Below, in pieces: positions 7,125 to 14,409 of a stretch of 14,902 nt of DNA; position 1 is the first letter of the stretch, and the number at the start of each line of letters is the position of its first letter. Both the position numbers and the translations under genes were made by a program. The notes under the pieces are model-generated. The model searched no databases. It saw only the letters and a program-made list of their open reading frames with translations, and had not been told where the DNA came from. Source of the stretch: CAZKGE01 sp964541695 (lineage in GTDB: Bacteria; Bacillota; Clostridia; Christensenellales; CAG-138); NCBI GenBank assembly GCA_964541695.1, contig CAZIRB010000056.1, positions 1-14,902 on the forward strand, given 5' to 3'.

Positions 7125-8228
7125 GTGCAGCAAGTCGTATTGAGGAACGTCCGCAAGGACTTCACAACCAAACTGCTCGGCACGGTTACGGCAGTCAACA
7201 ACTTTAATCTCGAGGTTAACGAGGGCGAGTGCTTTTCGTTCCTGGGGCCGTCCGGATGCGGGAAGACCACGACGCTGCGGATGATTGCCGGCTTTGAGGA
7301 CCTGTCCGCCGGCGAAATCGAGCTGTGCGGAAGGCCTGTTTCCATCAAGGATAAAAACATCTATCTGCCTCCGGAAAAGCGCGATCTGGGCATGGTGTTC
7401 CAGGCGTTCGCCGTATGGCCGCATATGAATATCTTTGAGAACGTCGCGCTGCCGCTAAGGGTGCGCAAGCGCCCGAGCGCCGAGATTCAGGAACGGGTCA
7501 ACCAGGCGCTCAGGCACTGCAATCTCGACGGCATGGAGAAGGCCTATCCGGGCAACCTCTCCGGCGGTCAGCAGCAGCGCATCGCGCTGGCGCGCGCCAT
7601 CGTGACCAACCCTAAGGTCATGCTGCTCGACGAGCCCCTGTCCAACCTGGACCCGAAGCTGCGCGAGAGCATGCGCTTTGAGATCAAAAAGCTGCAGCGC
7701 CGGTATAACTTCACAATCATCTTCGTCACCCACGACCAGTCGGAGGCCATGGCAATCTCCGACCGGATGCTGGTGATGGACATGGGCAACATCGTCCAGA
7801 TCGGCACGCCGACCGAGCTGTACAACAGGCCCGACAGTCGTTTCGTGCACAAGTTCCTGGGGCAGTCCACCTTCACGAGCGTCGTGGTCGAAAACGGCAA
7901 GGCCTACGTCAAGGGCGATCCGCAGCAGGTTCTGCCGCTGCCGGTGCCCGAGAAGTGCGACCGCGAGATGGTGCTCGCAACGCGCCCCAACCAGATCGAC
8001 ATTAACCGGGAGTCTGGTTACCGCAGCCGCGTGGAGCGACGCATCTTTCTCACCGACTATACGGAGTATCATGTGCGGGTCGGTTCGGAACTCGTCCAGA
8101 TTCAGGCGCCGCACCGTGTGGCGTTTTCGCAGGGCGAAGAATGCTACCTTCGTTTCCCCAACGCAATGTGGTATCCTGTTGAGGATGAGAGCATGGAGGC
8201 GGAGCGCAACCGCAGACAGCTCGTTTAG
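7125..8228 (+). CDS. ABC transporter ATPase 2 (FbpC/PotA type, with TOBE domain)
   Basis: 367 residues from a GTG start three bases after the permease stop; AGAAGGAAGG lies 8 bases upstream. The motifs are complete: Walker A GPSGCGKT (41-48), Q-loop VFQAFAVWPHM (Gln93), signature LSGGQQQR (145-152), Walker B VMLLDE (165-170), D-loop SNLD, H-loop VTHDQ (His203). A C-terminal TOBE region follows from about 240 (ATRPNQIDI). It shares the general design of the first ATPase but is clearly diverged, with much lower identity outside the motifs, so this is not a recent duplication. Both enzymes look catalytically complete. It is followed after 45 bases by the pyruvate-kinase-like gene in the same operon. 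Confidence 0.92.
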   Translation: MQQVVLRNVRKDFTTKLLGTVTAVNNFNLEVNEGECFSFLGPSGCGKTTTLRMIAGFEDLSAGEIELCGRPVSIKDKNIYLPPEKRDLGMVFQAFAVWPHMNIFENVALPLRVRKRPSAEIQERVNQALRHCNLDGMEKAYPGNLSGGQQQRIALARAIVTNPKVMLLDEPLSNLDPKLRESMRFEIKKLQRRYNFTIIFVTHDQSEAMAISDRMLVMDMGNIVQIGTPTELYNRPDSRFVHKFLGQSTFTSVVVENGKAYVKGDPQQVLPLPVPEKCDREMVLATRPNQIDINRESGYRSRVERRIFLTDYTEYHVRVGSELVQIQAPHRVAFSQGEECYLRFPNAMWYPVEDESMEAERNRRQLV

Positions 8229-8273
8229 GTCGCTTACTTTAGGAGTCTCCGGGAAAAAGAGGGTTGGTAATCG

Positions 8274-9266
8274 ATGTTGGATATCTATGGAACGCTGGGA
8301 CCGAAATGTTCCGATACGGACACGCTTGAGGCGATGTTTCGCGCCGGCATGACCGGTATGCGGCTCAACCTGTCGCATACGACGCTCCCCGAGGCCGCCG
8401 GTCCGGTCCATAACCTGCATGCGGCCGCAAAGCGCTGCGGCGTCACGGCGCAGTTGGTCATCGACATGCAGGGACCGGAGCTGCGCGTGGGCAATATCCC
8501 GGAGCCCTTAACGCTGGCCGACGGCGAGCGGGTCCTATTGGGCGAGAGCGGCGTGCCCGTTCCGGCGCTGACGCTGCCCTATCTTGTGCCGGGGCAGCAG
8601 GTCTTGCTCGACGACGGTAAACTGCTGCTCACCGTGCTGGAACACCGCGGGCGCGCGGCGCTTGCCAGGGTGGAACGCGGCGGACTCCTGCGCGGAAGAA
8701 AGAGCGTCGCCTTGCCCGGCGCCGCAATCCGTCCGCCGGCCATGACAAAGAGCGATATCTCCAATATTTGCCTGGCCGGGGAATACGGCGTGACGGGGGT
8801 CATGCAGCCGTTTGTGCGCGGCCGCGAGGACCTTAAGACCGTCCGCAGGGCGCTCGACGACGCGGGACAGCAGAGAATCCGGATCTTTGCCAAGATAGAG
8901 AACATGGACGGCGTCGAGAATTTGGAGGAGCTGATTCCGGCCGCGGACGAGATCGTGATCGCCCGGGGCGATCTCGGCAACGCGATGCCGCTGTGGGAGT
9001 TGCCGGCCGTGCAGAAGCGTATCGCCGCGCGCTGCCGCGAGGCGGGTAAGCCCTTCATGGTAGCCACGCAGATGTTGACCTCCATGGAGAAGAGCCCGGT
9101 GCCCACGCGCGCCGAGGTCAGCGATATTTTCAACGCCGTGCTCGACGGCGCGTCGTCCGTGATCGTCACCGGTGAGACGGCCGTCGGACTCTACCCCGTG
9201 GAATCCATCCGCTACCTGGCCAACACTGCCCGCGCAGCCTGCGCCTATCTCGGCCAGGCCGAGTGA
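8274..9266 (+). CDS. Pyruvate-kinase-like protein lacking the C-terminal domain
   Basis: 330 residues against about 470-590 for usual bacterial pyruvate kinases. It covers the catalytic (beta/alpha)8 barrel and the lid (B) domain: TLGPKCSD (7-14), GMTGMRLNLSHT (25-36), IDMQGPELRVG (63-73), lid LLDDGKLLLTV (111-121), KSVALPGAA, FAKIENMDGVENLEEL (205-220), IARGDLG (229-235), ATQML (264-268), PTRAEVSDIFNAVLDG and GETAVGLYPVESI (300-312). The expected catalytic and metal positions are kept: Arg30, Asn32, Ser34, Asp64, Lys208, Glu210, Asp233, Thr265. The usual Thr-Lys after Asp64 is Met-Gln. The reading frame stops just after the barrel, and I see no C-domain in the downstream 50 bases before the terminator. 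The C-domain normally gives tetramer contacts and allosteric control, so this may be an unregulated kinase or act on another phosphoenol or keto acid. The ribosome site AAAGAGGG is rather far, 10 bases. It is the last gene of the importer operon. Confidence 0.85.
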   Translation: MLDIYGTLGPKCSDTDTLEAMFRAGMTGMRLNLSHTTLPEAAGPVHNLHAAAKRCGVTAQLVIDMQGPELRVGNIPEPLTLADGERVLLGESGVPVPALTLPYLVPGQQVLLDDGKLLLTVLEHRGRAALARVERGGLLRGRKSVALPGAAIRPPAMTKSDISNICLAGEYGVTGVMQPFVRGREDLKTVRRALDDAGQQRIRIFAKIENMDGVENLEELIPAADEIVIARGDLGNAMPLWELPAVQKRIAARCREAGKPFMVATQMLTSMEKSPVPTRAEVSDIFNAVLDGASSVIVTGETAVGLYPVESIRYLANTARAACAYLGQAE

Positions 9267-9315
9267 ACGCGGGCAAAAGCGCGTTGAAGTGGTCCAAAAC
9301 GGCAATGCTTGACTC

Positions 9316-9345
9316 GGCCGCCGCCAATTCACGGCGGCCTTTTTT
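9316..9345 (+). terminator. Terminator of the transporter operon
   Basis: GGCCGCCG (9316-9323) pairs perfectly with CGGCGGCC (9332-9339) around an 8-base loop and is followed at once by six T (9340-9345). It begins 50 bases after the stop codon of the pyruvate-kinase-like gene and closes the operon. Confidence 0.88.
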
Positions 9346-9491
9346 CGCACAAGGGTGGTCGAGACGTTTCTCGACGGCAATTCGGCACTCATGTTGGTTT
9401 ACGCACGACTCCGGCATATGGAGACTTCAAGTGGGGTGCCGCCCTTACAAGAGAATGTTCATCTCAATCGAGACATTTGTGCGAAACACTG

Positions 9492-9519
9492 TTGAACAAC
9501 CCTAATAAAGCGATACAAT
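9492..9519 (+). promoter_or_regulatory. Candidate promoter in the 9346-9684 non-coding stretch
   Basis: TTGAAC (9492-9497; 4 of 6) and TACAAT (9514-9519; 5 of 6) are separated by 16 bases. No plausible plus-strand protein gene follows; the next gene runs the other way. A transcript would start near 9526 and run into the structured segment described next. Confidence 0.4.
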
Positions 9520-9525
9520 TGCGCA

Positions 9526-9639
9526 ACTGAATACGTAGGGTGCAGTCCGGGTTTGCCGGGTGAAGTCGAAGCCGCTGGGCGCAAAAGCGCGGGTGAAGAT
9601 GCGGTTCGTATCTGACGGTCCCAACTTTGAACCTTTTTT
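9526..9639 (+). ncRNA. Candidate small RNA of unknown family, or remnant of a mobile-element end
   Basis: A GC-rich, structured segment in a non-coding gap. Two small hairpins, CCGG-GTTTG-CCGG (9548-9560) and GCGC-AAAA-GCGC (9579-9590), are each followed by the motif GGGTGAAG, giving the direct repeat CGGGTGAAG at 9557-9565 and 9590-9598. The segment ends with GGTTC (9603-9607) paired to GAACC (9629-9633) and a six-T run (9634-9639), a weak terminator with a 21-base loop. A possible promoter lies just upstream. I do not recognise a known riboswitch or RNA family. The right end of a decayed IS200/IS605-type element, whose 3' ends also carry such hairpins, is an alternative. Expression is unproven. 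Confidence 0.3.
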
Positions 9640-9641
9640 AA

Positions 9642-9670
9642 ACTGCAATTTAACGAACATCCATTGCAGT
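9642..9670. terminator. Inverted repeat between convergent units, possible weak terminator
   Basis: ACTGCAAT (9642-9649) pairs perfectly with ATTGCAGT (9663-9670) around a 13-base loop. It lies 15 bases after the stop codon of the minus-strand heptad-repeat gene. Flanks are AT-rich (GCTTATGTTT on plus; TTTAAAAAAGG on minus) without a strong T run, so it is at best a weak bidirectional terminator for the two converging units. Confidence 0.4.
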
Positions 9671-9684
9671 GCTTATGTTTATAT

Positions 9685-11364
9685 TTAGTCTTGCTTCCCC
9701 TCGAACAGCGCGAGGAAGCGCTCGATGAGGCTTGTGGGCTCGGTGTTCGGTTGGGCGGCGGCCTCCGCTTCCGGCGGTTGGACGCCGGCCGTCCGGATCA
9801 CAAACTGCACGCTCGTAACGTTTTGGTTCTTTGGCGACGCGAACGAGCCGGGCTTGTAGTCGCTCTTATCGTAGTCCTTTATCAGTTCGTCGATCGCGTC
9901 GTCGATCTTTGTGTCCATATCCGCAGTCTCGTCAACCATCTCCTGCGTGCCGTCGGACAGCTTTGAAATGCCCGAGGCGAGGCTGCTTATGCCGTCCGCG
10001 GCGGCAGCGATGCCGTCGTTGAGCTCGCCGTAGCCGTCCTTCGCCTTTTTGATGCCCGCGACATAGCTCTGCAGCCCAGGCAAAAAGGCGTCGCTGTACC
10101 CTTCGGCGGTGCCGACCATCGTGCCGATCGAACTCAAATCGGCCTGCAGGGCGGGAAGGCTTGTTTGTAGCGCGCCAAGAGCTGTGCCGAGGTCCGTTGC
10201 CGCGCCGCCGAGCGCGGCCGCGGCCGTACCCGTGTTCTGCGCGATGACAAGCAGAGCGTTCACGTACTGCGCCGCCTCGCGGTCGGTGCCCATCAGTGCC
10301 TGCAGACTTGCCGGTATGCCGGAGGGCACGCTCAGGCCGGAAAGCGAACTCAACGCGGTCTGTGCGGACGCGAGCGACGCTCCGGCGCCGGAGAGGCTGG
10401 TTCCGGCATCCGCAAGCCCTGCGATCCCGCCTTTCGGGTCCGTCAAAATGTCGAGCGCGTCCGAGAGGTTCTCATCGATCACCTGCGCGGCGGACACGAG
10501 CGAGCCGCCGCCGCTTGCCGCTTTGTCCAGGCCGCTTTCGAACTGTCTCGACCCGTCCGCGAGATCGGAAAGGCCCTTGTTCAACTGCTTTGCGCCGCTG
10601 TGCAGGTCCGACACACCATCGTTGAGCTCGCCGATCGCGTCCTGCAGCTCCCGTACGTCACCCGTAAACTCAGATGTGTCGGGTTTATCGAATGAAAACG
10701 ACATCGGCACCGCATTGATGGAGATGCCTTCCATGGAGAAGTCCACGACGTCCGCGGTAACGATAAAATCTGCGTCCTTGCCTGGCAAAACCGTGAACGT
10801 GAGCTGCTTGTCGCCGCCGGCGTTGGCGAACGTGGCGTCCGCGGACGAAATATTGACGCATTTGGCGGCATCGAGCACGAGGCTGATCTGCAGCATGTAA
10901 TTGTCGTAGAACGTCGGATCGGTCGCAGTATTCTTTGCGGTTTTGATGCGGATGCCGATCTTGCCGTTCTTCCCAAGAAGGTCCTCCGCGGCGATTTCGG
11001 CGTAGTTGAGCGAATAAAGCACGGACACGGTCCACGGCAGCTCGGCGCTTTCCAGACGGCCCTGGTAGTAGAAACGGCCCTCTTTTGCTTCGACCGTCGT
11101 CGTATCGCCCGCGCGGCCGATCGGGTTTGTGTTGGAAAGGTTCGATACGGACGAATACGCGCCATAGTCCGTAACGACGCCGTCGCTCTCCAGATTAAAG
11201 ATATTGACGACGTATGTGTCCCTGACCGTACCGTCGTTGTTGAGCGTCGCGTACACAACCTCCTCCTTGGAGACCCCGCCCGCGGCGCGCGCGGGGACGG
11301 GCGCGGCAAAAAACGCGCAGGCGGTCAGCAGCAGAGCAAGCGCACGCTTAAGGATGTATTTCAT
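9685..11364 (-). CDS. Secreted Leu-x-x-Gly heptad-repeat protein (YhgE/Pip-like partner of an RND exporter)
   Basis: 559 residues. The N-terminus is a signal peptide (MKYILKRALALLLTACAFFAAPVPARA): it could be cleaved after A-R-A near residue 27, or be lipidated at Cys16, since LTAC also fits a lipobox. A beta-rich domain (about 35-230) follows. Then come coiled-coil-like segments with a seven-residue Leu-x-x-Gly rhythm, at about 245-290 (ELNDGVSDLHSGAKQLNKGL) and 450-490 (ELNDGIAAAADGISSLASGI), separated by a Leu/Ala/Ser/Gly-rich middle. Such repeats occur in the extracytoplasmic part of YhgE/Pip-type proteins and beside MMPL exporters. No C-terminal membrane segment is visible. It overlaps the 3' end of the exporter gene by 17 bases, and its ribosome site (AAAAAAGGAG, 12 bases before ATG) lies inside that gene, so the two are translated together. 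It probably forms an extracytoplasmic extension of the exporter; substrate unknown. Confidence 0.8.
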   Translation of the reverse strand: MKYILKRALALLLTACAFFAAPVPARAAGGVSKEEVVYATLNNDGTVRDTYVVNIFNLESDGVVTDYGAYSSVSNLSNTNPIGRAGDTTTVEAKEGRFYYQGRLESAELPWTVSVLYSLNYAEIAAEDLLGKNGKIGIRIKTAKNTATDPTFYDNYMLQISLVLDAAKCVNISSADATFANAGGDKQLTFTVLPGKDADFIVTADVVDFSMEGISINAVPMSFSFDKPDTSEFTGDVRELQDAIGELNDGVSDLHSGAKQLNKGLSDLADGSRQFESGLDKAASGGGSLVSAAQVIDENLSDALDILTDPKGGIAGLADAGTSLSGAGASLASAQTALSSLSGLSVPSGIPASLQALMGTDREAAQYVNALLVIAQNTGTAAAALGGAATDLGTALGALQTSLPALQADLSSIGTMVGTAEGYSDAFLPGLQSYVAGIKKAKDGYGELNDGIAAAADGISSLASGISKLSDGTQEMVDETADMDTKIDDAIDELIKDYDKSDYKPGSFASPKNQNVTSVQFVIRTAGVQPPEAEAAAQPNTEPTSLIERFLALFEGKQD

Positions 11365-13435
11365 GGATCACACGCTCCTTTTTTAAAAACTCGGCGCCGC
11401 CAAGCGTGGTCCGCCGGATGAGTCCGTCGCAGAGCGAAAGCGCGGCCGGGAGGAAAAACAGCACCATCGTGAGCGAGAACAGCGCGCCGCGGCAGACCAG
11501 TATGCCAAGCTCCTTGACGATCTGGTTCGTGGACGCAAGGCCGAGCATCAGCCCCGCAAACGAGAGGATCGAGCCGGAGGTCAGAATTGAGCCGACCGTG
11601 TCCGCCACGGTCCGCATGGACGCGTCGTGCGGCAGGAACTTTTTTCGGTTTCGCAGATAGTGCTCGGTGAACAGAATTGCGTAGTCGACGGTTGCGCCAA
11701 GCTGCACGGTGCTGATCACGAGGAAACCCACGTAGTTGAGTGTCGTGTTCGTAAAGTACGGCGTGGCCAGATTGAACCAGATCGCCATTTCAATCGTCAG
11801 CACCAGCAAAACGGGCAGCAGAAGCGAGCGCAGCGTGAGCAGCAGCACGAGGCCGATTGCGGCGATAGCTAGGCCGTTGACCAAGGCGTCGTCGGCGGTG
11901 ATCACGCTTTTGATGTCGTACAGGCTGACGCTTTGCCCGAGCACGAGCGCGTCCGCGCCATAGTACTCCGCGGCGAGCGCGCGGACCTTTTCGACGACGT
12001 CGAACGCGACGTCGCCCTCCGAGTGCGTGTCCGCGTAAAGGATCAGACGGCTGTAATGCGCGGAATAGAACTGCGACACGATGCCGCTATCCAGAAAGTC
12101 CGGCGGGATTTCGACGCCGACCGCGGTTGCGTACGAGAGCACGGAGCGGATATGCGGGAGTTTTTTGAACGCGTTCGCCAGCCCGACCTCCTTGGCGGCT
12201 TCGCCGCGCGGCACGAGCACGACGATGGGCGTGGACTGGCCGAACGTATCGATGATGCGCTGTTCGTCTTTCCCTGCGCGCGACATGCGGTCGAGGTCGC
12301 CCGTTCCGTACGTAAACGAATTTCTGCTCTGCGCGAGAAAGGACGGCACGACCAACAGCAGCGCGAGGATCACGACGGGGAAGCGGCCGGCCCGCAGCGC
12401 CGAACCCGCCCCAGACAGCTGCGGGATCAGGCGGCGGTGCCGCGCTTTATCCAGATACTTCACGCTTTCGAGCGTAAGCGCGGGCAAAAACACGAGCGCG
12501 CCGACCAGGCTGAACAGGATGCCCTTGGCGAGGTTGATGCCAAGGTCCGCGCCGAGCCGGAAGCGCATGAACGTCAGCGCGAGGAACCCGAACAGCGTGG
12601 TCAGCGCGGAAGCCAGTACCGCGGAAAACGATTCACGCATGGCAAGGCGCATCGCCTCCTCCAGATCGCCGGTCTGGCTGCGAAACTTGTCAAAGCTGCC
12701 GAGCAGGAAGATCGCGTAGTCGAGCGAGACGGCAAGCTGCAGGATCGGGCTGATCGCGTTCGTAATATAGGACACGGAGGGGAAGATCAGACCCGTACCC
12801 ATGTTGAGCAGCACGGCGATGCCGATGGAGAATAAAAACAGCAGCGGCTCGAGCCAGCTTGTGGTCGAGAGCGTCAGGATCAGAATCACCGCGGGCACGA
12901 GGAACAGGGCGGCCCTGGTCGCCTCGCGTACGGACAGCGATTGGTAGGTCGCTGAGCCTGCGGCCTCGCCGGAAACTGCGCCGCGGTCGCCGATAACCTG
13001 GTAGATCTCGGCGATCACACGCTTTTCCTGGGACTGAAGTACGGTCAGCGAAATCACGGCGTCGCCGTTTTTATAGTAGGTTTCGACGGTTTCCGTGTCG
13101 TTCATTTCCAGCGGCTCGTGGATGTCGACGGCGTCGTCGAGCCAGAACACGTCCGACACGCCGTCAATGGCGGCGAGCTTCGCTTTGTAGCCAAGCGTCT
13201 CCTGCACCGTCACGCCTTCGAGCAACACGCGCGCGTTCGGGGCGGACGTCGAAAACTCCCGCTGCATCGTATCGAGCGCGATCGTACTCGGCGCGTCGGC
13301 GGGCAGGTAGTCCGCCATGCGGTAATTCACCCGCACGCCGGCCTGCATCACAACCGCAATCCCGGCGGCAGCCAGGAAAACCAGGATGATCCACCTACGC
13401 CTTTTGATGACGAACCGAATCAGCCGTTCTTTCAT
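11348..13435 (-). CDS. MMPL/RND-family exporter
   Basis: 695 residues from the ATG at 13435, chosen for its ribosome site GAGGGGG 3 bases upstream and the typical start MKERLIRFVIKRRRW. An in-frame start at 13489 would add 18 residues of poor quality. Topology is the RND pattern in two halves: first helix at about 15-32, a large extracytoplasmic loop (33-170), five helices to about 320, then the same order again from about 352. Both halves keep the Asp-Tyr of the proton-relay region: AVSLDYAIFL (about 235-244) and LGATVDYAILF in the second half. The family moves lipids, lipopeptides or drugs outward using the proton gradient. It is the first gene of a two-gene operon with the heptad-repeat protein and is divergent from a TetR repressor. 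The substrate cannot be inferred from sequence. Confidence 0.92.
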   Translation of the reverse strand: MKERLIRFVIKRRRWIILVFLAAAGIAVVMQAGVRVNYRMADYLPADAPSTIALDTMQREFSTSAPNARVLLEGVTVQETLGYKAKLAAIDGVSDVFWLDDAVDIHEPLEMNDTETVETYYKNGDAVISLTVLQSQEKRVIAEIYQVIGDRGAVSGEAAGSATYQSLSVREATRAALFLVPAVILILTLSTTSWLEPLLFLFSIGIAVLLNMGTGLIFPSVSYITNAISPILQLAVSLDYAIFLLGSFDKFRSQTGDLEEAMRLAMRESFSAVLASALTTLFGFLALTFMRFRLGADLGINLAKGILFSLVGALVFLPALTLESVKYLDKARHRRLIPQLSGAGSALRAGRFPVVILALLLVVPSFLAQSRNSFTYGTGDLDRMSRAGKDEQRIIDTFGQSTPIVVLVPRGEAAKEVGLANAFKKLPHIRSVLSYATAVGVEIPPDFLDSGIVSQFYSAHYSRLILYADTHSEGDVAFDVVEKVRALAAEYYGADALVLGQSVSLYDIKSVITADDALVNGLAIAAIGLVLLLTLRSLLLPVLLVLTIEMAIWFNLATPYFTNTTLNYVGFLVISTVQLGATVDYAILFTEHYLRNRKKFLPHDASMRTVADTVGSILTSGSILSFAGLMLGLASTNQIVKELGILVCRGALFSLTMVLFFLPAALSLCDGLIRRTTLGGAEFLKKERVIHEIHP

Positions 13436-13500
13436 AGTCCCCCTCGCGCGGCAGTAATACGAACGCAACGAATACGTTATACACATCAATTACAGTATTG

Positions 13501-13529
13501 ATTATAGAAACGGGAGAGGGCAGGAACAA
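13501..13529 (-). promoter_or_regulatory. Promoter of the exporter operon
   Basis: On the minus strand, TTGTTC (-35, 13524-13529) and a perfect TATAAT (-10, 13501-13506) are separated by 17 bases. Transcription would start near 13494, giving a leader of about 60 bases before the exporter start at 13435. Confidence 0.6.
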
Positions 13530-13615
13530 TAATCAGTTCAGGGGGATTTGTCTGATAATAAACACACGGCGGGAGCGGTGTTTAATATCTTTCGTGCAAG
13601 ATTGTGAACATTGCA

Positions 13616-13646
13616 TGTTGAATAAATTTGTGTTAATTATTGAACA
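13616..13646. promoter_or_regulatory. Candidate operator for the TetR regulator
   Basis: TGTTGAATAA (13616-13625) and TTATTGAACA (13637-13646) are inverted copies matching at 9 of 10 positions, with an 11-base spacer, so arm centres are 21 bases (two helical turns) apart. A related GTGAACA lies at 13604-13610. The site lies just upstream of the TetR -35 at 13651 and about 90 bases upstream of the exporter promoter. It is a plausible but untested TetR-binding site for autoregulation. Confidence 0.4.
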
Positions 13647-13650
13647 CATG

Positions 13651-13679
13651 CTGACGGTTTTGTGCGGGCCGTATATAAT
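13651..13679 (+). promoter_or_regulatory. Promoter of the TetR gene
   Basis: CTGACG (-35, 13651-13656; 4 of 6), a 17-base spacer and a perfect TATAAT (-10, 13674-13679). The start of transcription would be near 13686, about 20 bases before the ATG at 13705, a short leader that just holds the ribosome site. Confidence 0.7.
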
Positions 13680-13704
13680 AAGAGTAGAATCAGGGGGTGG
13701 TTTT

Positions 13705-14298
13705 ATGGCGGCCGACAAGCTGGACCGGCGCGTCCGGTATACGAAGATGGTGCTGCGAGACAGCCTTTTGGAGTTGATGCAGACGGCGCCGATCAACAAG
13801 ATTACGGTGAAGGACATCTGCGAGCGCGCGGATGTCAACCGCGGCACGTTTTACCTGCATTATCAGGACCCGTACGATCTGATGCACCAGATTGAGAATG
13901 AGCTGATCGACGAGATCCGCGCCGCGATGGCGCGGCATGACGAAGCGGGTACGCTGAAGAACACGCATGCGATCATCTCCGAAATCATGCAGTGCATCGC
14001 AAACAACGCGAGCCTGTGCCGCATCCTGCTCGGCGTGCACGGGCAATCGACGCTGCTTGAAAAGATCATTCCCATCACCAAGAAAGAGTACATGATGGTC
14101 TGGACGGACCAGCTCGACATCCGAAACATGGCGGAGATCGGGTTTTTGTATACCTTCGTCGTGACCGGCAGCATCGGCGTGATCCGGCAGTGGCTCGAGG
14201 GCGGCATGCGCGAGACCGTCGAGGAGATCGCGACCATCGTAGACCGCATGGCCTATCGAGGTCTCGAGGCGTATGTGAAGCCGGGGAGGAGATTGTAA
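13705..14298 (+). CDS. TetR-family regulator of the divergent exporter operon
   Basis: 197 residues from the ATG at 13705, chosen because AGGGGGTGG lies just upstream and the promoter ends at 13679; an in-frame upstream start at 13498 would run back through the promoter and is rejected. The N-terminal HTH is typical of TetR: YTKMVLRDSLLELMQTAPINKITVKDICERADVNRGTFYLHYQDPYDLM, with the recognition helix at about 44-52 (VNRGTFYLH). The C-terminal part (about 60-197) is a helical ligand-binding and dimerisation domain, of the type ending in a GGMRETVEEIATIVDRMAYRG-like helix pair, seen in Firmicute DhaS/AcrR-like regulators. It probably represses the exporter operon and itself until an effector binds. 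The gene is monocistronic, with a strong terminator behind it. Confidence 0.9.
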   Translation: MAADKLDRRVRYTKMVLRDSLLELMQTAPINKITVKDICERADVNRGTFYLHYQDPYDLMHQIENELIDEIRAAMARHDEAGTLKNTHAIISEIMQCIANNASLCRILLGVHGQSTLLEKIIPITKKEYMMVWTDQLDIRNMAEIGFLYTFVVTGSIGVIRQWLEGGMRETVEEIATIVDRMAYRGLEAYVKPGRRL

Positions 14299-14325
14299 CG
14301 GGTGCTGCTTACCTTGGACGAATAA

Positions 14326-14366
14326 ATCTGTGCGGAGGCTTCCGCACAGATCATTTTTTATTTTTT
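14326..14366 (+). terminator. Terminator of the TetR gene
   Basis: ATCTGTGCGGA (14326-14336) and TCCGCACAGAT (14341-14351) form a perfect 11-bp stem with a GGCT loop, followed by CA and two runs of six T (14354-14359 and 14361-14366). It begins 28 bases after the stop codon. Confidence 0.92.
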
Positions 14367-14409
14367 GTCGCACATTTGTCGCATTGCCCATCGAAAACTG
14401 GAGCAGTAA

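Noticed and set aside
5822..7207. Plus-strand open frame of 461 codons inside the permease gene
   Set aside because: Out-of-frame shadow rich in His, Arg, Gln and Ala; the permease frame has two EAA loops and regular membrane helices.
9267..9315. Missing C-domain of the pyruvate kinase hidden by a frameshift
   Set aside because: Only 49 bases lie between the stop and the operon terminator, too few for a domain of over 100 residues in any frame.
9263..9530. Two overlapping plus-strand open frames after the pyruvate-kinase-like gene
   Set aside because: They run through the operon terminator, have no ribosome site and show no recognisable domain.
11933..12835. Plus-strand open frame of 300 codons opposite the exporter gene
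   Set aside because: Arg/Glu/Gln/His-rich shadow of the membrane protein frame; no family resemblance.
13436..13489. Longer start for the exporter at 13489
   Set aside because: The ATG at 13435 has GAGGGGG just upstream and a typical N-terminus; the extra 18 residues lie between the probable transcription start and that site.
13498..13704. Longer start for the TetR protein at 13498
   Set aside because: It would include the -35/-10 region and the candidate operator; the ATG at 13705 has the ribosome site and gives the usual TetR N-terminus.
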